From NCBI GenBank assembly GCA_947001705.1, contig CAMQHT010000004.1:24414-88413 (forward strand): 64,000 nucleotides of DNA, written 5' to 3'. The notes beneath the pieces are model-generated. The model saw nothing but the letters and a program-made list of their open reading frames with translations, was not told the origin of the DNA and searched no databases. Source of the DNA: an uncultured Collinsella sp. Its GTDB lineage: Bacteria > Actinomycetota > Coriobacteriia > Coriobacteriales > Coriobacteriaceae. Positions 15,547 through 22,849 of the stretch are shown one piece after another. How positions within the stretch are numbered: position 1 is the stretch's first letter; the number at the start of each line of letters is the position of its first letter. The position numbers were made by a program, and so were the translations under genes.

Positions 15547-18324
15547 ATGGCACAGGAATTCACTTTTACCGTTAACGGCGTCGAGCGCACGACGACTCAG
15601 AACAAGCCGCTGCTCCGCTACTTGCGCGACGACCTGCATATCCACTCCGCCAAGGACGGCTGCTCCGAGGGCGCCTGCGGCACCTGCACCATCCATGTGG
15701 ACGGTGCGGCCGTGAAGGCGTGCGTTCTGACCACCGCTCTTGCCGCCGGCCGCAACATCGTGACCGTCGAGGGCCTGCCCCAGGACGTGCGCGAGGCCTT
15801 TGTGTACGCCTTTGGCGCCGTGGGTGCCGTGCAGTGCGGTTTTTGCATCCCCGGCATGGTCATGGCGGGTGCGGCGCTCATCGCCGAGGACCCCGAGCCC
15901 ACCGAGGAGCAGATCAAGTACGCCATCCGCGGCAACGTCTGCCGCTGCACCGGCTACAAGAAGATTATCGAGGGCATTTCGCTGGCCGCTGCGGTGCTCC
16001 GCGGCGAAAAGCGGATCGACGAGGGCCTGGAGCGCGGCGACGACTACGGTGTGGGCAAGCGCGCCTTCCGTATCGACGTGCGCAAGAAGGTGCTCGGCGA
16101 GGGCAAATACCCCGATGACATCGACGAGCTCGATCAACCGGGTCTGACCTACGCCAGCGCCGTGCGCTCCAAGTACCCGCGCGCCCGTGTGCTCTCCATC
16201 GACACCTCCAAGGCCGAGGCCCTGCCCGGCGTGGTGGGTATCCTACGCGCCGAGGACGTGCCTGTCAACCAGGTCGGCCACCTTATCCAGGACTGGGACG
16301 TCATGATCGCGGTGGGCGATATCACCCGCTGCGTGGGCGATGCCATCGTGCTGGTGGTCGCCGAGGACGAGGCGACGCTCGAGAAGGCCAAGAAGCTCGT
16401 AAAGATCGATTACGAGCCGCTGGAGCCCGTGCGTAACATTGTCGAGGCCAGGGCTGCCGACGCCCCGCGCCTGCACGACAGCTTCTTTGCCTTTGGCAAC
16501 ACGGTAGAGCTCAAGGACAACGTGTGCCAGAGCCGCCATGTGACGCGCGGCGACGCCGCCAAGGCGTTGGCGGAGAGCGCATTTACCGTGACGCAGCGCT
16601 TTACCACGCCCTTTACCGAGCATGCCTTCTTGGAGCCCGAGTGCGCCGTCGCCTTCCCGTACAAGAACGGCGTCAAGGTGCAGTCGACCGACCAGGGTGC
16701 CTACGATACGCGCAAAGAGTGCGCCCACATGTTTGGCTGGGATAGCGAACCCGAGCGTGTGGTCGTCGAGACCATGCTCGTGGGTGGCGGCTTTGGTGGT
16801 AAGGAGGACGTTTCGGTCCAGCACCTGGCCGCGCTCGCCGCATATAAGTTCCAGCGTCCTGTGAAGTGCAAGCTCACGCGTGCCGAGTCGCTCGCTTTCC
16901 ATCCCAAGCGTCATGCGATGGACGGCACCTTTACGCTGGGCTGCGATGCCGAGGGCATCTTTACCGGTCTGGATTGCGAGATCAACTTTGATACCGGCGC
17001 CTACGCGTCGCTGTGCGGCCCGGTGCTCGAGCGCGCCTGCACGCATGCCGTCGGCCCCTACAAGTACCAGAACACCGACATTCGCGGCTTTGGCTACTAC
17101 ACCAACAACCCGCCCGCCGGCGCGTACCGCGGCTTTGGCGTTTGCCAGTCCGAGTTTGCACTCGAGAGCCTAATCGACCTGCTGGCAGAGAAGGTTGGCC
17201 TGGACCCGTGGGAGATTCGTTACCGAAACGCCATCGAGCCGGGTGAGGTTTTGCCCAACGGCCAGATCGCCGATTGCTCCACGGCGCTTAAGGAGACGCT
17301 GCTCGAGGTCAAGGATGCCTACTATGCGCATCCCGGACACGCCGGTATCGCCTGCGCCATGAAGAACGCCGGCGTGGGCGTGGGCCTGCCCGATGCCGGC
17401 CGCTGCAAGATTCGCGTCGAGGGTGGCCGCGCCGTGGTCTACGCCGCCACGTCCGACATCGGCCAGGGCTGCAACACGGTCTTTTTGCAGGACGTTGCCG
17501 AGGCATGCGGTCTGCCGCTGAGCTGCATCGCCAACGGCGAGTGCTCCACCGAGAACGCTCCCGACTCCGGCACCACGTCTGGTTCGCGCCAGACAGTCGT
17601 GACCGGCGAGGCCGTGCGCGGCGCCGCCTTCCTGCTGCGCGACGCCATGGTTGGCATCGAGGCCGGCAAGCCTGCGCCTACCGCCCCGGTGAGCGCGCAC
17701 GGCGACGGCGTCAAGATCGAGTATGACGACGGTCGCGCCTACCAGCTGCGCACACAGGAACTCGTCGCCGGCCAGGGTATGCATCCTCAGGACCCTGCGG
17801 CCACCATCAAGGCGCTCGAGGGATGCGAGTTTGGCTACGTGTATCTGGAGCCGACCGACAAGCTGGGCGCCGATGTTCCCAACCCCAAGAGCCACATCTG
17901 CTACGGCTTTGCCACACATGTGGTCATTCTGGACGATGACGGTCGTGTAAGCGAGGTCTATGCCGCGCACGATTCCGGCAAGGTGGTCAACCCCATCTCC
18001 ATCCAGGGTCAGATCGAAGGCGGCGTGCTCATGGGTATGGGCTATGCGCTTACCGAGGACTGGCCGCTCAAGGACTGCGTGCCCCAGGCAAGGTACGGCA
18101 CGCTCGGGCTGTTCCGTGCGCCCGAGATTCCGGATATCCACGCCATCTACGTGGAGAAGGACGAGCTACTGCCCGTGGCATACGGCGGCAAGGGCATCGG
18201 CGAGATCGCAACGATCCCCACAGCGCCCGCCGTACAGAATGCCTATCGCGCATTTGACGGCAAGCTGCGTCCGGATCTGCCCATGGTGGATACGCCGTAC
18301 AGCCGCGCCCGTCACCGCGGGTAG
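15547..18324 (+). CDS. xdhD: Selenium-dependent xanthine dehydrogenase (2Fe-2S/molybdopterin fusion)
   Basis: Molybdenum hydroxylase of the selenium-dependent xanthine dehydrogenase group. Residues 1-165 hold two 2Fe-2S centres (CSEGACGTCTIH at 39-50; CGFCIPG and CRCTGYKKI further on). The rest is the molybdopterin part with LVGGGFGGKED, GAYRGFGVCQSE and the catalytic-glutamate region GKGIGEIATIPTAP near the C-terminus. At 925 residues it joins the iron-sulfur and Mo subunits and has no FAD domain, so electrons must leave by another protein, presumably the polyferredoxin and YgfK upstream. No in-frame TGA is present: selenium would be the labile cofactor kind, which fits yqeB and yqeC in the same cluster. 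It would interconvert purines such as urate, xanthine and hypoxanthine. Confidence 0.93.
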   Translation: MAQEFTFTVNGVERTTTQNKPLLRYLRDDLHIHSAKDGCSEGACGTCTIHVDGAAVKACVLTTALAAGRNIVTVEGLPQDVREAFVYAFGAVGAVQCGFCIPGMVMAGAALIAEDPEPTEEQIKYAIRGNVCRCTGYKKIIEGISLAAAVLRGEKRIDEGLERGDDYGVGKRAFRIDVRKKVLGEGKYPDDIDELDQPGLTYASAVRSKYPRARVLSIDTSKAEALPGVVGILRAEDVPVNQVGHLIQDWDVMIAVGDITRCVGDAIVLVVAEDEATLEKAKKLVKIDYEPLEPVRNIVEARAADAPRLHDSFFAFGNTVELKDNVCQSRHVTRGDAAKALAESAFTVTQRFTTPFTEHAFLEPECAVAFPYKNGVKVQSTDQGAYDTRKECAHMFGWDSEPERVVVETMLVGGGFGGKEDVSVQHLAALAAYKFQRPVKCKLTRAESLAFHPKRHAMDGTFTLGCDAEGIFTGLDCEINFDTGAYASLCGPVLERACTHAVGPYKYQNTDIRGFGYYTNNPPAGAYRGFGVCQSEFALESLIDLLAEKVGLDPWEIRYRNAIEPGEVLPNGQIADCSTALKETLLEVKDAYYAHPGHAGIACAMKNAGVGVGLPDAGRCKIRVEGGRAVVYAATSDIGQGCNTVFLQDVAEACGLPLSCIANGECSTENAPDSGTTSGSRQTVVTGEAVRGAAFLLRDAMVGIEAGKPAPTAPVSAHGDGVKIEYDDGRAYQLRTQELVAGQGMHPQDPAATIKALEGCEFGYVYLEPTDKLGADVPNPKSHICYGFATHVVILDDDGRVSEVYAAHDSGKVVNPISIQGQIEGGVLMGMGYALTEDWPLKDCVPQARYGTLGLFRAPEIPDIHAIYVEKDELLPVAYGGKGIGEIATIPTAPAVQNAYRAFDGKLRPDLPMVDTPYSRARHRG

Positions 18325-18392
18325 GGTAGAGCGCGGATGGCATTTCTGACGGGCTGTTCGCGCTCACCATCAACTGCATATGCTGTGCCTTT

Positions 18393-18424
18393 GGCCCCGG
18401 CTCCATCGCGAGCCGGGGCCTTTT
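18393..18424 (+). terminator. Terminator of the permease-ssnA-ygfK-xdhD operon
   Basis: GGCCCCGGCT (18393-18402) and AGCCGGGGCC (18411-18420) form a perfect 10-bp stem followed by TTTT. It ends arm one of the purine cluster. Confidence 0.92.
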
Positions 18425-18804
18425 GTTTGGAGCGGAAACTGTGTCCCGGAATAGGCGCTCAGAATGGGATGCGCTTTCCCCTTGGAGCCCTCGGCGGAGA
18501 TTGCATCCCAGAATCCGCGCCTGGAATGGGACACACGCTTGTCCGTGCCCGCATCCCACCATATTCGGGATGCGGGTTTCTGCGCTTTTGTGCATCAGAC
18601 AAGCAGCTGCTTTTGGCGGCTCTCCCGGGCTGCGCATCGCTTGTGATGTCGATGCGACCGACCAGAGAGTCGGCGCATTGGTCAATCGCATTACAAAAGA
18701 CAGGTTTATTGAGATTGGTGAACTGACGGCCATGGCCCATACCATTGTGGTTGCCTAGATTGAAAGCTGAGATGGAAAGTGCTTTCGGACAGGAGGGCAA
18801 TATC
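18425..18804. other. Repeat-bearing intergenic region
   Basis: No credible gene. Two imperfect direct copies of a 40-base unit (18441-18480 and 18503-18542) share the frame TCCC-x-GAAT-x2-GCGC...GAATGGGA, so each copy is also weakly palindromic. A perfect 10-bp hairpin, CCCGCATCCC/GGGATGCGGG (18548-18557 with 18567-18576), follows and has a short T run. From 18590 to 18800 nothing is recognisable. Open frames across this region run through the terminator and repeats and are not accepted. Confidence 0.55.
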
Positions 18805-18836
18805 AAGCCCCACGTTCCCTGTGGGAAGTGGGGCTT
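18805..18836. terminator. Hairpin after the small minus-strand operon
   Basis: AAGCCCCAC (18805-18813) pairs with GTGGGGCTT (18828-18836), with TTCCC/GGGAA extending the stem inward. It lies 25 bases beyond the stop of the 72-residue gene. The T run is poor on the minus strand, so termination is likely but not certain. Confidence 0.55.
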
Positions 18837-18860
18837 TCAAGGGCTGCTAGTTAATAGTTA

Positions 18861-19079
18861 TTAGAGGTAGCCGTTCAGCCAATCGGGCATATTGGGATCG
18901 TCAATGCTCCACGAATCTTCTTCATGCTCGCTTTCTTCCCAGTTGCTTTCGTCCCCATCGAAGAACTTGCGCCTATTACACTTGTATTTGACAACCGTGT
19001 CGCCCTCACGGCGGTATTCATTCCAGTAGTAGTTTTGCTTTCCGTATCCGTTCCATTCTTGAGTTCTGTATATGACCAT
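18861..19079 (-). CDS. Small acidic hypothetical protein
   Basis: I do not recognise this 72-residue protein. It is rich in W, Y, D and E: the first half is basic/aromatic ([19 protein letters not shown]) and the second half strongly acidic ([17 protein letters not shown]), with no cysteine pair, signal or membrane segment. AAAGGAG lies 5 bases before the ATG, which supports it as a real gene. It is the last of three minus-strand genes after an XRE regulator and a one-span membrane protein, and the set is AT-richer than its neighbours. A DNA mimic or small partner of the regulator is conceivable but is a guess. Confidence 0.6.
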   Translation of the reverse strand: MVIYRTQEWNGYGKQNYYWNEYRREGDTVVKYKCNRRKFFDGDESNWEESEHEEDSWSIDDPNMPDWLNGYL

Positions 19080-19130
19080 GGTGTCTCCTTTTCGTTTGCG
19101 TACGCGGGGCGCACGGTGTATCAGATTTGA

Positions 19131-19658
19131 CTACTGGGCTATGACTTGCGCAATGTGAGTTTTTTTGGCGTTAATGCTCGCAAGTTCGTCGGAAGTAAAA
19201 ACAAACGGGACAACCGCTTCATCCCATTCGATATTTGAGAAGGTATAACCGGCGCGCGTTACTTTGACTGTTTCTTTCCCAAAGAGTTTGCCGACTTCTG
19301 TGAGCTTGTAACCCCAGGGCTCTTTTGTCATCATTCCGCTGGAGACGAGACGCTTGTTAACTGCCTGATTCGAAAGAAGCAAGTCATGTCCGAGTCCCGT
19401 TGCAGTCTTCTTGACTCCGGTAAGGTTGACCACTGGCAAGGAGGCCTTTTCTGCTGCCTTAGCAATCGTGGCAACACCTTTGTCTGCGCCGTTGCAAATA
19501 GTTTTGAATTTAGGCGTATGGCCCGTTTTCGCGGCAATCGTAATGCTAACGATTGAACTGATTGCCACAAATACGCCGATGCCAATCTGGACTTTGTGCT
19601 GCTCGAGCCACACGAGGCCTTTGTTCTTTGCGGGCAGATCAGTGTTTTCCGACTCCAA
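19131..19658 (-). CDS. Hypothetical protein with one N-terminal membrane span
   Basis: I do not recognise the family. The 175-residue product has one hydrophobic span (VQIGIGVFVAISSIVSITIA, residues 24-43) preceded by a charged N-terminus, a small-residue middle part (GVATIAKAAEKASLPVV) and a globular C-terminus. The C-terminal part (LLSNQAVNKRLVSSGMMTKE) reads like a small winged-helix module of the sort seen in phage antirepressor-type proteins, but that is only an impression. The start is TTG, since no ATG in this frame fits; GAGG lies about 10 bases upstream. It begins 12 bases after the XRE gene stop, so the two are one operon. Confidence 0.6.
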   Translation of the reverse strand: MESENTDLPAKNKGLVWLEQHKVQIGIGVFVAISSIVSITIAAKTGHTPKFKTICNGADKGVATIAKAAEKASLPVVNLTGVKKTATGLGHDLLLSNQAVNKRLVSSGMMTKEPWGYKLTEVGKLFGKETVKVTRAGYTFSNIEWDEAVVPFVFTSDELASINAKKTHIAQVIAQ

Positions 19659-19670
19659 TTTCTGTACACC

Positions 19671-20126
19671 TCATTTCTTGATTGATTTTGCAAGTTGATA
19701 TGCAAGAGAGCCCAATGCCGGAATCAATGCCGATGAAGCGGGGATTAGGGCGGCGGTGAGAGCGGTTGCTCCAACTATGGCGCTCTGCTTAGTAGCTGCC
19801 TCTTGTTGTGTCCCCTTCTCATCCCCTTCTTTAAGGGCATTTTGCATCTTCTCTAGTTTGGGTGCTACTGGTTGGTCAACGAATAGCTGAATTATTTTTG
19901 CCAGATCCTCGTTTCCGCTGACGGCGATTTCGTTGTTGAATACCGCCCTGATGGCGAGATAGTGCATCTTCGTCATCTGCGTTTTACCCGTCTCAAGGCT
20001 GCTGACGGTTTGCTTTGTTATGCCTAGTTCGTTCGCAAGCCGTTCGCCACTCCAGCCCGCCGCCTTGCGAATGGTTGACAGGTGAGCTTGGAGCCTGCTG
20101 ACTAGTTCATCATCCGTTGAAGTCAT
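19671..20126 (-). CDS. XRE family regulator with hydrophobic C-terminus
   Basis: Helix-turn-helix regulator: residues 14-66 form an XRE/Cro-type domain (GERLANELGITKQTVSSLET). A linker and a charged stretch (KEGDEKGTQQEAATK) lead into a hydrophobic C-terminus (IVGATALTAALIPASSALIP, about 121-140) that could anchor the protein in the membrane or pair with the next gene product. GAGG precedes the ATG by 7 bases. It heads a three-gene minus-strand operon. The pairing of an XRE domain with a hydrophobic tail and a downstream one-span membrane protein suggests a signal relay or addiction-like module; function is not known. Confidence 0.7.
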   Translation of the reverse strand: MTSTDDELVSRLQAHLSTIRKAAGWSGERLANELGITKQTVSSLETGKTQMTKMHYLAIRAVFNNEIAVSGNEDLAKIIQLFVDQPVAPKLEKMQNALKEGDEKGTQQEAATKQSAIVGATALTAALIPASSALIPALGSLAYQLAKSIKK

Positions 20127-20698
20127 TTCTGCCTCACATATAGTAAAGAATCCTTATTACTGTCAGATATTATATACCCAGTCAGAAATTTAGCAATTAC
20201 TAAGTGAGTCTTAGTTTATTCGGCTGGCTCCTGAATCTCCTCAGTTTTAAACTGAATTGAAAACGATACCGACGCCGGCGTCTTGTTCTCATGTTTTAAA
20301 GGTATGGGCAGGTATTGTTCGACAGACGATGGCCTCGATGCCGATTTCATGCATCCCCTCAGGGGTCATCCGTCCAGGAACCTGTTTTCCATCGTTGCGT
20401 GGTCAGCGAGACGTGCAAGGAGCACATCGACCGTATGGGCGGCTGTTATTTCTGCACAGTTGAGAGGGCATCTTGGAAGACGTGTCCATGGCGATTTTGG
20501 GAGACGCTAACCGCTTGGATTATAGTGGACGGTCGGTCTTAGAGGCCTATGGGTGGGAGATGTTGTTTCACTTGCCAACGACCGGCCGGGGTCTGGCTTA
20601 ACCGACGTGGAACGTGATTGCACCATCTGGTAGCAAGTCGAGTTGCAGATGAGTACACCCGATCGTGTGGAATAAGGCTTCAGGAGCGCTCCGCCTGT
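20127..20698. other. Non-coding or degenerate stretch
   Basis: About 570 bases without a convincing gene. The first 80 bases (20127-20220) are very AT-rich and probably hold the promoter of the XRE operon (TATTATATACCC near 20168). From 20257 to 20542 several overlapping short frames exist, one encoding a Cys/Trp-rich stretch (GGCYFCTVERASWKTCPW), but none has a ribosome binding site or recognisable family. It may be the remains of a lost gene. Confidence 0.4.
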
Positions 20699-21121
20699 TT
20701 ACACCCCCGCAATCCCGCGCGCGGCACTCAGCAGCTCATACTCCCTCTGGCTCCACTGGTGCAGCTTGGCAGCCTCGACGGCATCACGACACAAGTCCAA
20801 AAACACCTCGGCGCCCTCGCAGAAGCACTCACGGGCAAAGTCACCCGAGCCGCTTGCGACGCACGAGCCGTCGGCAAAGAGCTTCCAGCTGGACGACTCG
20901 CGCGAGTCGTCTCCGAGCAGCTTGATCTGTAGCACGTGCGGGTCGCCGGCAACGCAGAGCTCTTCCTCGAGCACCTGCACGGTAAAGCGCATCTGGTGGG
21001 AGAGGCTGCTCTTGACCATGGCCGAGGCATAGCCGTTCGGCTTGTCCAGAAGATGCATTCGTTTTGGCTTGGCTACCAGGTTGTGGAAGTTGCGCTCACT
21101 GCGCACGGAGAAATTGTCCAT
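20699..21121 (-). CDS. Hypothetical protein
   Basis: Unknown 140-residue soluble protein. The start at 21121 (MDNFSVRSERNFHNL) has AAAGGAG 5 bases before it; a longer frame exists but lacks such a site. The middle part reads as beta strands (MRFTVQVLEEELCVAGDPH, HVLQIKLLGDDSRESSSWKL) followed by two acidic helices near the C-terminus (EVFLDLCRDAVEAAKLHQW). No known motif is seen. It is divergent from the DUF4143 ATPase, with a hairpin and a four-copy repeat between them. Confidence 0.6.
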   Translation of the reverse strand: MDNFSVRSERNFHNLVAKPKRMHLLDKPNGYASAMVKSSLSHQMRFTVQVLEEELCVAGDPHVLQIKLLGDDSRESSSWKLFADGSCVASGSGDFARECFCEGAEVFLDLCRDAVEAAKLHQWSQREYELLSAARGIAGV

Positions 21122-21269
21122 ACGGACTCCTTTCATCGATGTTGGCAGGGCCACCGTGCCTCTTGGCCGGTTGGCGTCGGGATCGTGGAGCCAACTCTCT
21201 ACCCCGACTCTGGATAAAACGCGCCCGCTCCTTGCTGGCACGATGGAGTCTATCAGCGCGCGCGGACAC

Positions 21270-21315
21270 AAATCAAGCGCCGCCTGCGAAATGATGTGCA
21301 GACGGCGCTTGATTT
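21270..21315. repeat. 13-bp inverted repeat in a divergent spacer
   Basis: AAATCAAGCGCCG (21270-21282) pairs perfectly with CGGCGCTTGATTT (21303-21315). It looks like a bidirectional terminator stem but lies between two divergent genes, where a terminator would be upstream of both. It may insulate them or be the relic of a lost gene. Confidence 0.6.
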
Positions 21316-21340
21316 CGCCGGCTGCTGTTAGGCTTAAATC

Positions 21341-21472
21341 CGAAAAAGTGTCGAAATATCCCGTGTAAAAGTACGGAAAAGTATCGTAATACACACTTCA
21401 AAATCTCGAAAAAGTGTCGAAATGAGCATCTAGCAACCACGGAAAAGTGTATCCTAATGCTAAAACAGCACG
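21341..21472 (+). repeat. Four-copy motif with exact 33-bp period upstream of the ATPase
   Basis: The motif CGRAAAAGTRTCGWAAT starts at 21341, 21374, 21407 and 21440, that is every 33 bp. Copies 1 and 3 are identical over 17 bases (CGAAAAAGTGTCGAAAT); copies 2 and 4 carry CGGAAAAGT, and copy 4 has a 2-base insertion. The spacers are not conserved, so the motif itself is selected or recently duplicated. The array ends 17 bases before the ATPase start codon. The period is close to three helical turns, as expected for a cooperative protein-binding array. Confidence 0.85.
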
Positions 21473-21489
21473 TAATAAGGGGTGCGCTT

Positions 21490-22812
21490 ATGCTACAGAG
21501 AAAAGCGAAAGCACAGTTTGAATCTTGGCTTGCCTCGTCGCCTAACAAGGCTCTTTTGGTCAAGGGCGCCCGACAGGTAGGAAAGTCATATTTGGTCAAC
21601 GTCTTTGCAAATGAATCGTTCGAAAATGTCGTGACGTTCGACCTTATCGCCGACGCGTCCGTGCGCGATTCGTTTTTGGCGGCGAAAAGTGCGGATGATC
21701 TGCTTATGCGTATGTCTATTGCTGCAACGCAGCCGATGGTTGCGAACAAGACCGTTGTGGTTATCGACGAGGTGCAGCGATGCCCCAACGTGGTGACGTT
21801 TATCAAATATCTGGTCCAGCGCGGCGACTTTCGATACATCCTTACCGGATCGCTCCTTGGCGTTGAGCTCGAGGGCATCGATTCCCTGCCGGTGGGGTAT
21901 GTCGAGCAGGTCCAGATGTACCCGCTCGACTTTGAGGAGTTTTGCTGGGCAAATGGCGTTGGTGCCAGCGTGTTTGACATGCTCAGGGGCTGTCTAAAGA
22001 ATGAGGGGGAGCTTCCCGGCTATCTGTATGACCGCTTGCTCGATCTGTTCCATCAGTATGTGGTGGTGGGAGGCATGCCCGACGCGGTCAATTCCTTCTT
22101 GGCGACGCGCAATGTCGACGAGGTTCGAAACATCCACCGCGATCTTCACGCCCTGTATCGCGATGACATCGCAAAGTACGCTCCGCCCGAGCTGCGCTTG
22201 GTTATTCGCGATATCTATGATCTGATTCCCAGCGAGGCCGGTTCCAAAAACAAGCGATTCAAACTGTCATCGATTAACGGTGTCAAACGTTTTTCGCAGG
22301 TGACAGATCATTTCCTCTGGCTATCGGAGGCGGGTGTCGCGCTTCCTGTGTATAACGTAACGGCGCCCGTGGCACCCCTTTTATTGGGGGAGCAACGAAA
22401 TCTGTTTAAGCTGTTTTACTTGGACACCGGAATGCTTATGTCGTCGTATTCCAAAAGGGTCGCCCAAGGCGTTTTTGATGGGGAGGCAGAAGGCCCCTTT
22501 GGCATGAATATGGGGGCGGCATTCGAGGGCTTCGTTGCCCAAGAGCTCAAAGCCCACGGATTTAGATTGCGCTACTTTACGTCCAAAAAGGTCGGTGAGC
22601 TCGATTTTGTGGAAGAGACGTTCGATGGGGAAGTGCTCGCCATCGAGGTCAAATCGGGCAAGAGTTTTAAGTCCCACGCGGCGCTCGATAACGCACTGGC
22701 AACGAAGGGCTACGGAATCGATCGCGCCCTGGTACTTGCGGAATGTAATCTTCACCGCGATGGTGACGTGCTGTATCTGCCCATCTTTATGGCAGGGCTT
22801 TTGGAGCCGTAA
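21490..22812 (+). CDS. ATP-binding protein, AAA ATPase with DUF4143
   Basis: Cytoplasmic ATPase of the AAA_14/DUF4143 group. Walker A is VKGARQVGKSYLV and Walker B is VVVIDEVQRCP, with the sensor RYILTGSLLG. The C-terminal DUF4143 part ends in a PD-(D/E)xK-like motif: GELDF followed by EVLAIEVKSGKSFKSH. The start at 21490 gives 440 residues, the family norm; the ATG at 21457 overlaps the last repeat copy. These proteins are common in host-associated bacteria and their function is unsettled (DNA-related or toxin-like roles have been suggested). The repeat array right upstream is the striking feature. It lies inside the accessory patch that separates the two purine arms. Confidence 0.88.
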   Translation: MLQRKAKAQFESWLASSPNKALLVKGARQVGKSYLVNVFANESFENVVTFDLIADASVRDSFLAAKSADDLLMRMSIAATQPMVANKTVVVIDEVQRCPNVVTFIKYLVQRGDFRYILTGSLLGVELEGIDSLPVGYVEQVQMYPLDFEEFCWANGVGASVFDMLRGCLKNEGELPGYLYDRLLDLFHQYVVVGGMPDAVNSFLATRNVDEVRNIHRDLHALYRDDIAKYAPPELRLVIRDIYDLIPSEAGSKNKRFKLSSINGVKRFSQVTDHFLWLSEAGVALPVYNVTAPVAPLLLGEQRNLFKLFYLDTGMLMSSYSKRVAQGVFDGEAEGPFGMNMGAAFEGFVAQELKAHGFRLRYFTSKKVGELDFVEETFDGEVLAIEVKSGKSFKSHAALDNALATKGYGIDRALVLAECNLHRDGDVLYLPIFMAGLLEP

Positions 22813-22849
22813 CGTGCCGCCGACTCTTCCGACCCTCCCTTAGCCCTCG

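Noticed and set aside
15547..18324. Selenocysteine in the selenium-dependent xanthine dehydrogenase
   Set aside because: No in-frame TGA occurs; this enzyme class uses a labile selenium cofactor, matched by yqeB and yqeC.
18337..18758. Short genes in the region after xdhD
   Set aside because: The frames run across a strong terminator and the repeat units and have no ribosome binding sites.
21341..21472. CRISPR array
   Set aside because: The repeated part is only 17 bases, the period is 33, copies alternate in sequence, and there are no cas genes; the position before a gene suggests binding sites.
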